A stretch of DNA of 56,857 bases from Marinilabilia sp. (GCF_016278715.1 NZ_JADQBH010000088.1:1-56857), one strand, 5' to 3'. Positions 18,204 through 28,066 are shown, counted from the first letter of the stretch. Numbers and translations: made by a program. The notes: generated by a model from the letters alone, not told the origin.

Positions 18204-21200
18204 TTACTTATTCCCAATAATATCTTTGGGTGATTTTCCATAGAATTTTTTAAATGCAGTACTAAAATATCCCACACTGGAAAAACCGGCTTTTTCGCTT
18301 ACTTCTGTCACCGTATATCCTCCCGTCTGCAACAACTTAAGTGTGTAGTTGAGTCGAACAGCTCTGATAAAATCTGACGGAGATTGGCCGGTAAGGCTTT
18401 TAACCTTCTTATAAAGCAAGGACGGACTAACACTCATCTCAGAGGAAAACTCCTCTTTGCCAAATTTCAAATTCGACATATTGGATTCAACAACCTCCAA
18501 CGCCCTTTTTACGAACCTTTCGTTTAGTTTGTTTTCAAACAAAGAAGTTTCTCTATCACAATCAATCAACTTTAATGACCTATCTATAACAACTTTTCGA
18601 TTTGAAATAATTGATTTTATCCTGCCCTCAAGCAACCTCAGGTCAAACGGTTTGGTTAAGTAAGCATCAGCTCCCAAGCCCAACCCCTTCAATTGCAAAG
18701 CCTTGCCTTCAAGAGCCGTTAGTAGAACAACAGGGATATGAGCGGTTTCGGAATTGCTTTTCATTTTCTCACACAACTCAAAACCATCCATCCCGGGCAT
18801 CAAAATATCGGAAACCACCATATCAGGTGTTTTTCTATGAACTATATCTAATGCCATCTGACCGTCTGACGCAGTGCAAACATTAAATTCATCCCTTAAA
18901 GATACCTCAAGGAAGCTTTTTAGTCTCTCATTATCCTCCACAATCAGAATACTCATTTTCCTTCCAATTTCCTGGTCTTTCCCGGGCAGGTCGTCAACAA
19001 CACTATTGGAATTAATTCCGATCGTTTGAGGAGATTCATTTGTAACATCACAATTTTTATAACTATTTCCCACATTCCGAAGGGGTATTTCAAGGGTGAA
19101 GGTGGAACCAACATTCTCCTGGCTTTCAAACCGCACTTTTCCTCCATGCATCTCAGAATAATTCTTAACCATCAACAAGCCGATTCCTGAACCTACAACA
19201 GATGAATTAACGGCGTTCGGACTACGGTAAAATTCTTTAAACAATTGCTTTTGGCCTGCGGTGCTGATTCCAATTCCTTCATCCTGCACACTTAAAAACC
19301 AGGATTTTTTGTTCTTCCACAATTCAACCTGAACTTTTCCATTCTCAATGGAATATTTAATAGCATTTGATAGCAGGTTGTCTATCACTTTCTCAATTTT
19401 GTTTATATCCAACCCGGAAAACAACCCCGTCTCCGCCGAATTAAAAAACAAGGTAACACCTTTCTGCTGCGCATAAGACTCAAACATCATTATTCTCTGC
19501 TCCGCAAGCTGAACAACATCAACCATGTTGAAATTCATCTGTGCTTTCCCCTCGTCAATCTTTTGAAAATCGAGCAATTGCGAAGAGATATTGAGCAATC
19601 CTTTAATTTGCTCATTAGCCAGATCGATATAATATTTCCCTTGTTTAAAATGTCCGTATTCTTTTTCAATCTTTTCGAAAGGCCCGCTAATCAAGGTTAG
19701 TGATGTCCTAAGCTCATGCGCAGTGTTGGTAAAAAAGCGGATTTTCTCCTTCGAATGTAACTGCTGTATCAAATTGATATGATAACGGAACACAAAATAA
19801 AGAATACCAATGATAAACAGACTGAACAACAGATAAAACCACCAGGTATTCCAGAAGGCCGGCTTAATGACAATGGTTAGATTTCTTTCATCAATTACCT
19901 GGGACAAAGAATTACTCAACATCCTTATTTTTAATTCATATTCTCCTCCGGATAAATTTACAAAAGTCAGAAATCTGTTCGAAGTGGGTTTGCTCCAATC
20001 CTCATTAACGCCTTCAAGTTTCCATGAAAATTTTGTTTTGGGAACCGATGCGCCCACCGGCAACAGTTCTATGGTAAGAGTATTCCTGTGATGAGCCAAT
20101 TCTACTAAGTTAAGACTATCCACTGGAACCCTTAAATCATACACTGCACTGTCTCTAATAGTACAGCCTGAAACAATGATGTCCTGAAAATAAATCTTTC
20201 CCACTATTTCCAAATCTTTTATATCTTCAGGATAAAACATTACCGCACCCTGATTTGTCCCTAAAATTAATTCGCCTGTAGTCAAAACCGAAGCCGCATC
20301 ATGATTAAAGGAATTATTGGAAAGAGATAGGTTGGATGAATAAGAAACAACTTTCTTTGTTTTTGGAAAGAATTGGCACAAACCGTTTTCGGTGCCAAGC
20401 CAAAAACTATTATCATCCCGACATATACTATTCACAAAATTACTGGGAAGGCCATTATTCATATCATACTCTTCAATTGCCTCGTCTTCAATATCATAAC
20501 TCACCAACCCTCTGCCACTCGTGGCACACCATACTATACCATCAAGAACCAAAAAATCGTGAATAATATATCCAGGCATTAGTATTTCAATACTTCCACC
20601 TTCTTTATTCAGGGATATTAAACCATAAGGGCACCCAAAAAGCATTTCATTTTCCGACGATTCCCCGATTTTATAAACCGGTTGTTTTTCATACTTTTTT
20701 AACTCGTCTGTTTCAATATCATAACGAGCAATATCTTCTACAATGCCCCCTATCCACATATACCCATCGCTATCCTGGTTGGCATCAAAAATAAAATCAC
20801 CAAAATCCTTAGATCTTAACCTTTCATTTCCTGATTCCGGATCAAAAACCTTAACTCCTCCGCCCCATGTTCCGGCCCACATGCGTCCGCGGCTATCTTC
20901 AAAAATCGACAAAAATGCACGCGGATCTCCCGGTGGACTAGAAAAAAAGCTGACCCACTTATCCTTCTTCACATTCCATTTACTAATGCCATTATTGGTG
21001 GCAAACCAGATGTTTTTTTTACTGTCCTCAAAAACGTCATTAACAACATTATTCACCAATGAATTAACAGTGTTTACCCGATGCCTGATAATCCTGACGG
21101 GATTGATTGTTTGCTTAAAAAATGAAACACCACCAGTGAAAGTACATACCCAAACCCGGTTTTTACTATCTTTAAAAATATCATAAACCCCATTTCCCGC

Positions 21201-22115
21201 CAATGAACCGGGATTATCTTGATCCTCACGATATTTATTCAACACCCTGGTTCCCTTCTTATCAAATTCCCAGAGTCCCTGTCCGTCAAAACCCAGCATT
21301 ATAGTACTGTCAGTATTGGCCTCAATAGCCATCAGGGGTTGTCCGGGGAATCCTTCCGGTTTAACGGGAACAAGTCTGTCAAATCTGGTATCGTAATAAA
21401 ATGCATCTCCTGTAACAGTCCCAATCCAAAGATTTTCTGATTCCTTATCAAAATAGAGTTCAAGTATTTGAAGTGGTTCTTTATTTCCAATGGAAGACAA
21501 AAGCTCTGTTTTACCGGAATGGGCATTTACTAGATAAAGATTTTCGGAATGCCCCCAAAAGAAATACTTTTCATTGTACCATTCCAAAAAGTGCTCTTTC
21601 TGGTCCGATTCGTTGATGCGTTTTATACCATTCTCTTCAGAATAGTGGTACAGACCATAGGTAGCAGCAATATAAAATTTATAGTCATCGCTTACAAGCA
21701 CATCACTAACAACCAGATAGTCATTCTCCAACAAAACTCTTAAATCCAGAATAAATTCAAATTTGTCGGATAATGAGTTATATTCAAAAAACTGACCATT
21801 ATTAGTGTAAGCATACAGATGGTAATTACGATACAACAATTTAACGCTTAAAACATTGGGGGTAATGTATGGAAGATGGTACTGCCGTTTATCATCCTCT
21901 GTAAATCGGTAAATACCTGCTTTGGAAGAAACCCAAATAAACCCACACTCATCCTCGCAAACAGAGTTGGCACCACGGATTGAAGTCCCGTAAATTTCAT
22001 TTATATTGTAAAACGAATAATCATTTGCCTCAGCAATAATACTACACCACAAAAAAAGAGAAAAGATATAGGTCTTTGATAGAAAATGATGAAGAACCGG
22101 CCCACTCATTTGCAA
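18204..22115 (-). CDS. Hybrid two-component system regulator (HTCS2), paralogue of HTCS1
   Basis: 1303 residues with the same architecture as HTCS1: signal peptide, double reg_prop beta-propeller, Y_Y_Y domain, one membrane helix, HisKA with His about 800 (TAHELRTS), HATPase (LLSNAIKYS, DEGIGIS, GSGIGL), receiver with Asp about 1103 (VVSDILMPGMDG) and an AraC-type DNA-binding domain. Similarity to HTCS1 is high along the whole length: the first propeller blades share SIRGANSVCED and GFIWVSSKAG, and the DNA-binding helices share SLLYKK, QSPSDFIR, VRL and TVTEVSEK/VTEVSEK with few differences. It is divergent from the GH10-led enzyme block, which is the usual HTCS position. It probably activates that block on sensing a xylan fragment. 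No candidate operator pointing to its own start was found. The close DNA-binding domains suggest overlap of its targets with those of HTCS1. Confidence 0.96.
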   Translation of the reverse strand: MQMSGPVLHHFLSKTYIFSLFLWCSIIAEANDYSFYNINEIYGTSIRGANSVCEDECGFIWVSSKAGIYRFTEDDKRQYHLPYITPNVLSVKLLYRNYHLYAYTNNGQFFEYNSLSDKFEFILDLRVLLENDYLVVSDVLVSDDYKFYIAATYGLYHYSEENGIKRINESDQKEHFLEWYNEKYFFWGHSENLYLVNAHSGKTELLSSIGNKEPLQILELYFDKESENLWIGTVTGDAFYYDTRFDRLVPVKPEGFPGQPLMAIEANTDSTIMLGFDGQGLWEFDKKGTRVLNKYREDQDNPGSLAGNGVYDIFKDSKNRVWVCTFTGGVSFFKQTINPVRIIRHRVNTVNSLVNNVVNDVFEDSKKNIWFATNNGISKWNVKKDKWVSFFSSPPGDPRAFLSIFEDSRGRMWAGTWGGGVKVFDPESGNERLRSKDFGDFIFDANQDSDGYMWIGGIVEDIARYDIETDELKKYEKQPVYKIGESSENEMLFGCPYGLISLNKEGGSIEILMPGYIIHDFLVLDGIVWCATSGRGLVSYDIEDEAIEEYDMNNGLPSNFVNSICRDDNSFWLGTENGLCQFFPKTKKVVSYSSNLSLSNNSFNHDAASVLTTGELILGTNQGAVMFYPEDIKDLEIVGKIYFQDIIVSGCTIRDSAVYDLRVPVDSLNLVELAHHRNTLTIELLPVGASVPKTKFSWKLEGVNEDWSKPTSNRFLTFVNLSGGEYELKIRMLSNSLSQVIDERNLTIVIKPAFWNTWWFYLLFSLFIIGILYFVFRYHINLIQQLHSKEKIRFFTNTAHELRTSLTLISGPFEKIEKEYGHFKQGKYYIDLANEQIKGLLNISSQLLDFQKIDEGKAQMNFNMVDVVQLAEQRIMMFESYAQQKGVTLFFNSAETGLFSGLDINKIEKVIDNLLSNAIKYSIENGKVQVELWKNKKSWFLSVQDEGIGISTAGQKQLFKEFYRSPNAVNSSVVGSGIGLLMVKNYSEMHGGKVRFESQENVGSTFTLEIPLRNVGNSYKNCDVTNESPQTIGINSNSVVDDLPGKDQEIGRKMSILIVEDNERLKSFLEVSLRDEFNVCTASDGQMALDIVHRKTPDMVVSDILMPGMDGFELCEKMKSNSETAHIPVVLLTALEGKALQLKGLGLGADAYLTKPFDLRLLEGRIKSIISNRKVVIDRSLKLIDCDRETSLFENKLNERFVKRALEVVESNMSNLKFGKEEFSSEMSVSPSLLYKKVKSLTGQSPSDFIRAVRLNYTLKLLQTGGYTVTEVSEKAGFSSVGYFSTAFKKFYGKSPKDIIGNK

Positions 22116-22571
22116 TTGACTTTAGAAAACGATTAACAATTGACTATTAAAACAAAAACGAATAGCCAAAACTTTTCCTATCAAAAGTATTAATTATTGT
22201 TTAAAACTTCAATCAAATTGAAAATTAAATGTGCTTTTTACTTTTCATTTGCAAGAAAAACGGTTAAGTAATTCATTGGAAGATGAAACCATTTGCTTCT
22301 TCAGATTTGAAACTTCGTTTTTTTAATTTTCCACCTCAAAAGATGTAAAAACTAAGGTCATTCCATCTATTAATGTCTGAAATCAAAAATTTAATATCTT
22401 AAATCGAAAATCCCCAATACCTGATATCACTATTTTTGATTTATTAAAACCTCTTAACGCGGCCATGTTTCTTAAACTCTGCTCCTATTAACATTAACCC
22501 CTTCGTTAATAGCGATTTTAGGACCATTTTTCCCAACAAGAACATTTAATCATTGAAATAAAAAACACAAA
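22116..22571. other. Divergent control region between HTCS2 and GH10
   Basis: About 455 bp of AT-rich non-coding DNA. It holds the candidate operator at 22374-22410 and a third, weaker half-site TACCTGATATCACTAT at 22418, 23 bp after the second copy. No clear -7 element was found. Confidence 0.5.
22374..22410 (+). promoter_or_regulatory. Candidate HTCS operator for the enzyme block (21-bp direct repeat)
   Basis: TGTCTGAAATCAAAAA at 22374 and TATCTTAAATCGAAAA at 22395 are direct repeats spaced 21 bp, and both fit the window-wide consensus closely. The site points toward GH10 and ends 161 bp before its ATG. Confidence 0.65.
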
Positions 22572-23705
22572 ATGAAAAAAAGAAATCTAATTTTTATCGC
22601 AATTCTTATTCTTGCTACCTACGGATTTTATTCGTGCAACAACGAAACAACAGATAACTCCAAATCCCTAAAAGAGGCCTTCTCTGAGCAGTTCTATATC
22701 GGAACCGCTTTAAATGCACGCCAGATAATGGGTCATGATTCCGCAACCATGGCAGTCGTAAAAAAACACTTTAATTCCATAGTGGCTGAAAACTGCATGA
22801 AAAGTGGTATGATTCAACGTAGCGAAGGAGAATTCAACTTTGAGCTGGCCGATCAGTTTGTAAAATTCGGTGAAGAAAACGATATGTTTATCATTGGACA
22901 CACACTCATCTGGCACTCCCAGGCTCCTCGTTGGTTTTTCACTGATGAAGAAGGCAATGACGTTTCCAGAGATGTTCTCATCGAAAGGATGAAGAATCAC
23001 ATTCATACTGTTGTGGGCCGTTATAAAGGACGAGTAAAAGGTTGGGATGTGATGAATGAGGCAATTCTCGATGATGGATCCTTCCGAAAAAGCAAATATT
23101 ATGAAATCATTGGAGAGGATTTTATAAAACTCGCCTTCCAATTTGCCCACGAAGCCGATCCCGAAGCTGAACTCTATTACAATGATTATTCGATGGCTGA
23201 GCCCGGGAAAAGAAGCGGAGTTGTCAAAATGGTCAAAAATCTTCAGGAACAAGCGATTAAAATCGACGCCATTGGAATGCAAGGGCATATTGGATTAGAT
23301 AACCCTTCCATCCAGGAATTTGAAAAAAGTATTGAAACTTATTCCGGTCTTGGACTAAAAGTCATGGTAACAGAACTGGAGCTTACCGTATTGCCCATGC
23401 CCGACTGGAGTGCAGGAGCAGAAATATCAACCGATTATGAATACCAGAAAGAACTCAATCCTTATACCGAAGGGCTCCCTGACTCTGTGAATGTGGCCTT
23501 TGAAAACCGTTATCTTGATTTCTTTAAACTCTTCCTCAAACATCAGGATGTAATTTCAAGAGTAACACTGTGGGGGGTAAATGATAATAATTCCTGGAAA
23601 AACAATTGGCCTGTGAGAGGAAGAACCGACTACCCATTGTTGTTTGACAGAAATAATGAGCCCAAACCTGTAGTTGCCAAAATAATAAAAGAAGCGTTAA
23701 AATAA
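22572..23705 (+). CDS. GH10 endo-1,4-beta-xylanase, lipoprotein
   Basis: 377 residues. A lipoprotein signal ends at FYSC (Cys22), then a single GH10 (beta/alpha)8 catalytic domain fills the rest. The acid/base is Glu163 in GWDVMNEA and the nucleophile Glu268 in VMVTELEL; the HTLIWHSQAP segment and the late TLWGVNDNNSW segment are also typical. There is no inserted carbohydrate-binding module between beta strands, unlike the large surface Xyn10 enzymes of gut Bacteroides. It would cut the xylan backbone to oligosaccharides; being a lipoprotein it faces either the cell surface or the periplasm. It is the first gene of the main enzyme block, directly downstream of the HTCS2-divergent control region. 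A hairpin in the 205-bp gap after it may set it apart from the genes that follow. Confidence 0.95.
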   Translation: MKKRNLIFIAILILATYGFYSCNNETTDNSKSLKEAFSEQFYIGTALNARQIMGHDSATMAVVKKHFNSIVAENCMKSGMIQRSEGEFNFELADQFVKFGEENDMFIIGHTLIWHSQAPRWFFTDEEGNDVSRDVLIERMKNHIHTVVGRYKGRVKGWDVMNEAILDDGSFRKSKYYEIIGEDFIKLAFQFAHEADPEAELYYNDYSMAEPGKRSGVVKMVKNLQEQAIKIDAIGMQGHIGLDNPSIQEFEKSIETYSGLGLKVMVTELELTVLPMPDWSAGAEISTDYEYQKELNPYTEGLPDSVNVAFENRYLDFFKLFLKHQDVISRVTLWGVNDNNSWKNNWPVRGRTDYPLLFDRNNEPKPVVAKIIKEALK

Positions 23706-23741
23706 ACCATTTAAAGTATATCCTGTCAAAAACAATAAATC

Positions 23742-23783
23742 AGTGCACTTCCCGGGATGACTAAACATCGGAGGAAGTGCACT
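23742..23783 (+). terminator. Hairpin after GH10 (possible attenuator or processing site)
   Basis: AGTGCACTTCC (23742-23752) and GGAAGTGCACT (23773-23783) form a perfect 11-bp stem with a 20-nt loop. No long T-run follows, only TTAAATATT, so full termination is doubtful. Partial read-through, or 3'-end protection of the GH10 message, would fit the first gene of a long operon. Confidence 0.5.
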
Positions 23784-23910
23784 TTAAATATTCGTTAACA
23801 AGTTAAATCCAAAATTTATTTTAATTCCTTTCTTTTTTTTCATCAATTGAATATTCATTTAGCTTAATAAGGCAGTTTACCGCTAACCCCGAAACATAAC
23901 CACAGCACAA

Positions 23911-24804
23911 ATGAACAATTCCGGAAGATTAATAACTCTGCTTCTCATTGCCTTGCTTTTTGCACCTGCGAAAGCCCAGGAAATAATCGAACTCTACAAT
24001 GAAAACATTCTGAAAAGTGAGTTTGATAGCACTTATACAAAAAATCCCGGAGGATTAATAACAAAAGTTATTTCTCCGACAATAGAAATGTATCTGCCAA
24101 CAGCAAACGATTCTCTCTGTCCGGCTGTTATTATCTGCCCGGGTGGAGGATACAGTGTTATTGTTTATGAAGGTGAAGGGATTTCAACAGCCAAAAAAAT
24201 GGCGGCCAACGGCATCGCAGCATTTGTTCTAAAATACCGGCTGCCGGGCTCATCCTCCGACGATAATAAAAATCTACCGTTAAAAGATGCACAACAAGCC
24301 ATCAAAGTTGTCCGCGAAAATGCCTCAAAATGGAACATAAGCCCTGTTAAAATAGGGATCATGGGTTTTTCTGCCGGGGGACATTTGGCATCAACATTAG
24401 CAACTCATTATCATTCATTAATTGACAACCCCGAAAACACAAGTCTGCGTCCGGACTTTCAAATATTGGTTTACCCTGTCATCAGTATGCTGGACAGCCT
24501 CACTCATTTGGGATCCAGAAACCAGCTTTTAGGCGAAAACCCAAGCCCGGAAGACATCAACAACTTTTCATCCGAACTACAGGTGGATTGCAATACACCC
24601 CCTGCTTATATTACACATGCAACGGACGACCTTGTGGTAGATGTGGATAACAGCATTTTCTACTTCGAACAATTAAGACATCATAAAGTGCCTGTTGAAA
24701 TGCACATCTATCAGGAGGGAAATCATGGATTCATTTTCAAACATGAAACCTGGACAGATCCACTCTTTAAATGGATGAAAAGTTCTGGATTTCTGGTTAA
24801 CTGA
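23911..24804 (+). CDS. Secreted alpha/beta-hydrolase, probable xylan-side-chain esterase
   Basis: 297 residues: signal peptide (ending PAKAQ) and one alpha/beta-hydrolase domain of the Aes/acetyl-esterase type. Seen: the oxyanion-side motif CPGGGYSVIVYEGEG, the nucleophile elbow GFSAGGH with Ser154, the LVYPVISM strand typical of this group, and the catalytic His272 in EGNHGF with the Asp before it in THATDDLVVDV. Proteins of this type in xylan loci include bifunctional carbohydrate esterases with acetyl-xylan and feruloyl esterase activity (BD-FAE-like); which activity applies here cannot be told from sequence. It lies between GH10 and GH8 and is 45 bp from the latter, so it is likely co-expressed. 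Location: periplasm or exterior. Confidence 0.85.
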   Translation: MNNSGRLITLLLIALLFAPAKAQEIIELYNENILKSEFDSTYTKNPGGLITKVISPTIEMYLPTANDSLCPAVIICPGGGYSVIVYEGEGISTAKKMAANGIAAFVLKYRLPGSSSDDNKNLPLKDAQQAIKVVRENASKWNISPVKIGIMGFSAGGHLASTLATHYHSLIDNPENTSLRPDFQILVYPVISMLDSLTHLGSRNQLLGENPSPEDINNFSSELQVDCNTPPAYITHATDDLVVDVDNSIFYFEQLRHHKVPVEMHIYQEGNHGFIFKHETWTDPLFKWMKSSGFLVN

Positions 24805-24849
24805 ATGAATAAAACACTCATAGGTCATTTTTAATAAATACATAAATTA

Positions 24850-26124
24850 ATGAATACACGAGCGCTAAAACAATTCCCAAAAACTCATTTGGCATTGATG
24901 GTTTTTTTTTCCCTGTTATCCTTTTCCTTACTCGGACAAAAACAAGAAGGAAGCAATACCCGGAATCTTTTTCTGGAAGCTGGATACAATCAGGCAGAAA
25001 TAGACAAAAAAGTTGAAAAAGCATATTCTGACCTTTTTGAGGGCCCCAATCGCATCTATTTCGAGGTAGGAGATTCAATGGGCTATGTGTCGGACATAAA
25101 AAACGATGACGTTCGCACCGAAGGCGTTTCTTATGGGATGATGGTGGCTGTTCAACTCGACAAGAAAGAGGTTTTTGACCGCATCTGGCGTTGGTCAAAG
25201 AAGTATCTTCAGCACCAGAAAGGGCCCAGGAAAGGCTACTTTGCCTGGAGCTTTAACCCGGAAAAGATGAGAATCAACTCACCGGGAAGTGCATCGGATG
25301 GAGAGTTCTATTTCGTAACTACCCTTCTGCTGGCCTCCAATCGTTGGGGAAATGACACAGGGATTGACTATTATGCTGAAGCCCGCAACATATTAGATGC
25401 CATGTGGGAAAAAGACGGCGCCGCAAACGTCCATAACATCATCAATGTGGAACACAAGCAGATATCTTTCGTTCCTGAAGGTGACGGCTACAACTGGACA
25501 GACCCCTCCTATCATGTGCCTGCTTTCTACGAAATATGGGCGGAATACGCCAACGACGGACATGAACAATTCTACCGCGACTGTGCGGACACTTCACGGG
25601 TATTTCTTCACCGTGCCTGTCACCCTGTTACGGGCTTAAACTCCGACTATACAGAGTTCAGCGGAGAACCTCATCCCACCCGTTGGATGAAACCCGGATT
25701 CAGATACGATTCATGGCGTGTTCCCATGAATATTGCCATGGATTATATGTGGTATGGAAAAGATAAAGAATGGCAGGAAGATTATGCGCAACGTTTTCAG
25801 AACTTCCTGAGATCCGAAGGAATTGACTCTTTTAAAGACCAGTACAATCTCGATGGTTCAAAACCCGATTGGATACTTCCGGCAGGTAATTACCCTCCAA
25901 AACTGAGACATTCACTGGGACTAATATCCACAGCAGCCACTGCCTCTCTTATCAACATCAACAACAACCAAAACAGTATGGATTTTGTCCATAAACTCTG
26001 GGATGAAAAGCTGGAGCCTTATGAAGACGGATATTTCGACCCCTATTATGACGGCCTGATGTATCTTTTTAGCCTGATGCACCTGAGCGGAAAATATCAA
26101 ATCATTACTCCAGCTCAGAAATAA
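24850..26124 (+). CDS. GH8 reducing-end xylose-releasing exo-oligoxylanase-like enzyme
   Basis: 424 residues with a signal peptide ending in LLGQ and one GH8 (alpha/alpha)6 barrel. RTEGVSYGMM carries the general acid Glu91; FAWSF, SASDGEFYFVTTLL and the Asp287 in RYDSWRVPMN match GH8 enzymes of the Rex group, as does DPSYHVPAFYEIWA. Rex enzymes (EC 3.2.1.156) remove xylose from the reducing end of xylo-oligosaccharides; GH8 also holds endoxylanases and endoglucanases, so the exact activity is inferred. In this locus it would trim the products of GH10 after import. It is tightly spaced with both neighbours (45 and 31 bp), consistent with one operon. No lipobox, so a soluble periplasmic enzyme is likely. 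Confidence 0.9.
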   Translation: MNTRALKQFPKTHLALMVFFSLLSFSLLGQKQEGSNTRNLFLEAGYNQAEIDKKVEKAYSDLFEGPNRIYFEVGDSMGYVSDIKNDDVRTEGVSYGMMVAVQLDKKEVFDRIWRWSKKYLQHQKGPRKGYFAWSFNPEKMRINSPGSASDGEFYFVTTLLLASNRWGNDTGIDYYAEARNILDAMWEKDGAANVHNIINVEHKQISFVPEGDGYNWTDPSYHVPAFYEIWAEYANDGHEQFYRDCADTSRVFLHRACHPVTGLNSDYTEFSGEPHPTRWMKPGFRYDSWRVPMNIAMDYMWYGKDKEWQEDYAQRFQNFLRSEGIDSFKDQYNLDGSKPDWILPAGNYPPKLRHSLGLISTAATASLININNNQNSMDFVHKLWDEKLEPYEDGYFDPYYDGLMYLFSLMHLSGKYQIITPAQK

Positions 26125-26155
26125 AACTTTTTTATCACTTACTAAACCTTACAAA

Positions 26156-28066
26156 ATGAAGAACATATTCCTTTCCCTTTGTCTATTGTTTACCCCTTAC
26201 ACTTTTGGTCAAAGTCCTGTAAACCCACCGTCCGCTGGCTTTGACATTTTTCAGGAAAGCATTCCACACGGCAAAACAGACACAGTCACCTATCATTCAA
26301 AAACCGTTGGCAATGACCGCACCGCATTAGTTTACACACCTCCCGGCTTCGACACAAGCAAGCAATATCCGGTGCTCTATCTTTTGCACGGCATTGGAGG
26401 CGATGAATTTGCCTGGACTAATAACGGAAATGCCGGTACAATTCTGGACAATCTGTATGCCCAGGACAAATTGGAACCAATGATTGTGGTAATGCCAAAT
26501 GGCCGTGCCATGAAAAATGACCGCTCCGAGGGAAATATTTTCAGCCCTGAAAGGGTGGAAGCTTTTGCCACATTTGAAAAGGACCTGATAAATGACCTGA
26601 TTCCATTTATTGAAAAAAAATATCCGGTAAAAGAGGACCGTAATAACCGGGCCATTGCAGGTCTTTCCATGGGGGGCGGTCAATCGCTGAATTTCGGTCT
26701 GGGCAATCTGGATAAATTTTCCTGGGTAGCAGGTTTCTCCTCCGCACCCAACACCAAAAAACCAACAGAACTGGCTCCGGAACCGAAAAGAATAAAGACT
26801 GAACTTAATCTTCTATGGCTTTCATGCGGAGATAAAGACAACCTGATCCCCATAAGCAGTAGTTTCCATGATTATCTCGATCAATCTGATGTTCCCCACA
26901 TTTTTTTTGTCGATCATGGCTACCATGATTTCAACGTTTGGAAAAACAGCTTATACATGTTTTCCCAGCTTTTGTTTAAGACTGTAAATGAGGAGCTTTT
27001 CGATGTCATCAGCAATGTTGGACGCCCTGCGGAAACCAACATTCGTTCGGCTGAATTCCCAAAAGTCCATCCCGACGGAACGGCAACTTTCAGGATAAAA
27101 GCACCTGAAGCGCAAAAAATCCAATTAGATCTGGGACGAAAATACGACCTGAATAAAACCGAGGAGGGGGAATGGCAGATTACTACAGACTCGCTCGGTG
27201 AGGGTTTTCACTACTATTCTCTGATTATCGACGGTGTGGCCGTGGCCGATCCTGCCAGCGAAACTTTTTACGGGATGGGGCGCATGGCCAGTGGTATTGA
27301 GGTGCCTTTCAAAGGAGATGATTACTACACTCTGAAAAATGTTCCTCACGGAGATATTCGAATTAAACGCTACTACTCAAAAGTCACCAACAGCTGGAGA
27401 CAGTTTTATATGTACACCCCTCCCGGGTATGATAATTCCGACCAGGAATATCCGGTTCTGTATCTCCTTCATGGTGGTGGCGAAGATGAACGCGGATGGG
27501 CCACTCAGGGAAAAACGGATCTGATTCTCGACAACCTCATTGCCGAAGAGAAAGCAGAGCCCATGATCATCGTTATGATGGATGGGAACATACCGTCACC
27601 GACTTTTGGTGAAGAGATGCTTACCATCTTCGAGAAAGAACTCACTGAATCAGTGATTCCTTTTGTGGAAAGCAACTACAGAACAAAGTCGGGTGCTGAA
27701 AATCGTGCCCTCGCAGGTCTTTCCATGGGAGGAATTCAAACTCTGTATGCCGGCATTTACAACACAGATACATTCTCCAACCTGGGTGTTTTCAGTTCAG
27801 GGTGGATAATAGGAGCCCACAACGATATTGCCGATGCTCAATACGAATTTATGGGCGAGAATGCGGACAAAATCAACAACAACTTAAACCATTTCTGGAT
27901 TTCAATGGGTGGAAAAGAAGATATTGCCTGGAAAAACTGCCAGATCATGATGTCAAAATTTGATGAGCTAAACATCAATTACACCTACAGTGAATACCCC
28001 GGAGGACATACCTGGCCTGTTTGGAGAAATAATCTTTACAATTTTTCCCAGGTTCTTTTTAAGTAA
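26156..28066 (+). CDS. Tandem CE1 esterase: CE1, E-set/CBM48-like, CE1
   Basis: 636 residues. After a signal peptide (ending TFGQ) come a first esterase-D/CE1 domain (about 35-270, nucleophile Ser171 in AGLSMGG, His in GYHDFNVW), an immunoglobulin-like E-set/CBM48-type domain (about 290-385, FRIKAPEAQKIQLDLG, GEGFHYYSLIIDG) and a second CE1 domain (about 395-636, Ser523 in AGLSMGG, His in GGHTWPVW). Both catalytic domains look intact. Family knowledge: CE1 includes feruloyl and acetyl-xylan esterases. The fusion could hydrolyse two ester types on one chain. The C-terminal half is most like the single CE1 at 40122, so the gene probably arose by joining a CE1 to an E-set/CE1 unit. Neighbours are GH8 (31 bp) and GH9 (36 bp) in the same operon. 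Confidence 0.9.
   Translation: MKNIFLSLCLLFTPYTFGQSPVNPPSAGFDIFQESIPHGKTDTVTYHSKTVGNDRTALVYTPPGFDTSKQYPVLYLLHGIGGDEFAWTNNGNAGTILDNLYAQDKLEPMIVVMPNGRAMKNDRSEGNIFSPERVEAFATFEKDLINDLIPFIEKKYPVKEDRNNRAIAGLSMGGGQSLNFGLGNLDKFSWVAGFSSAPNTKKPTELAPEPKRIKTELNLLWLSCGDKDNLIPISSSFHDYLDQSDVPHIFFVDHGYHDFNVWKNSLYMFSQLLFKTVNEELFDVISNVGRPAETNIRSAEFPKVHPDGTATFRIKAPEAQKIQLDLGRKYDLNKTEEGEWQITTDSLGEGFHYYSLIIDGVAVADPASETFYGMGRMASGIEVPFKGDDYYTLKNVPHGDIRIKRYYSKVTNSWRQFYMYTPPGYDNSDQEYPVLYLLHGGGEDERGWATQGKTDLILDNLIAEEKAEPMIIVMMDGNIPSPTFGEEMLTIFEKELTESVIPFVESNYRTKSGAENRALAGLSMGGIQTLYAGIYNTDTFSNLGVFSSGWIIGAHNDIADAQYEFMGENADKINNNLNHFWISMGGKEDIAWKNCQIMMSKFDELNINYTYSEYPGGHTWPVWRNNLYNFSQVLFK

Noticed and set aside
22116-22370. 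A 21-bp-type operator for HTCS2 itself
   Set aside because: No TRTCT pair pointing to HTCS2 was found in its upstream region.
22710-23288. 192-codon frame antisense to GH10
   Set aside because: Wholly inside a firm GH10 gene; shadow frame without recognisable motifs.
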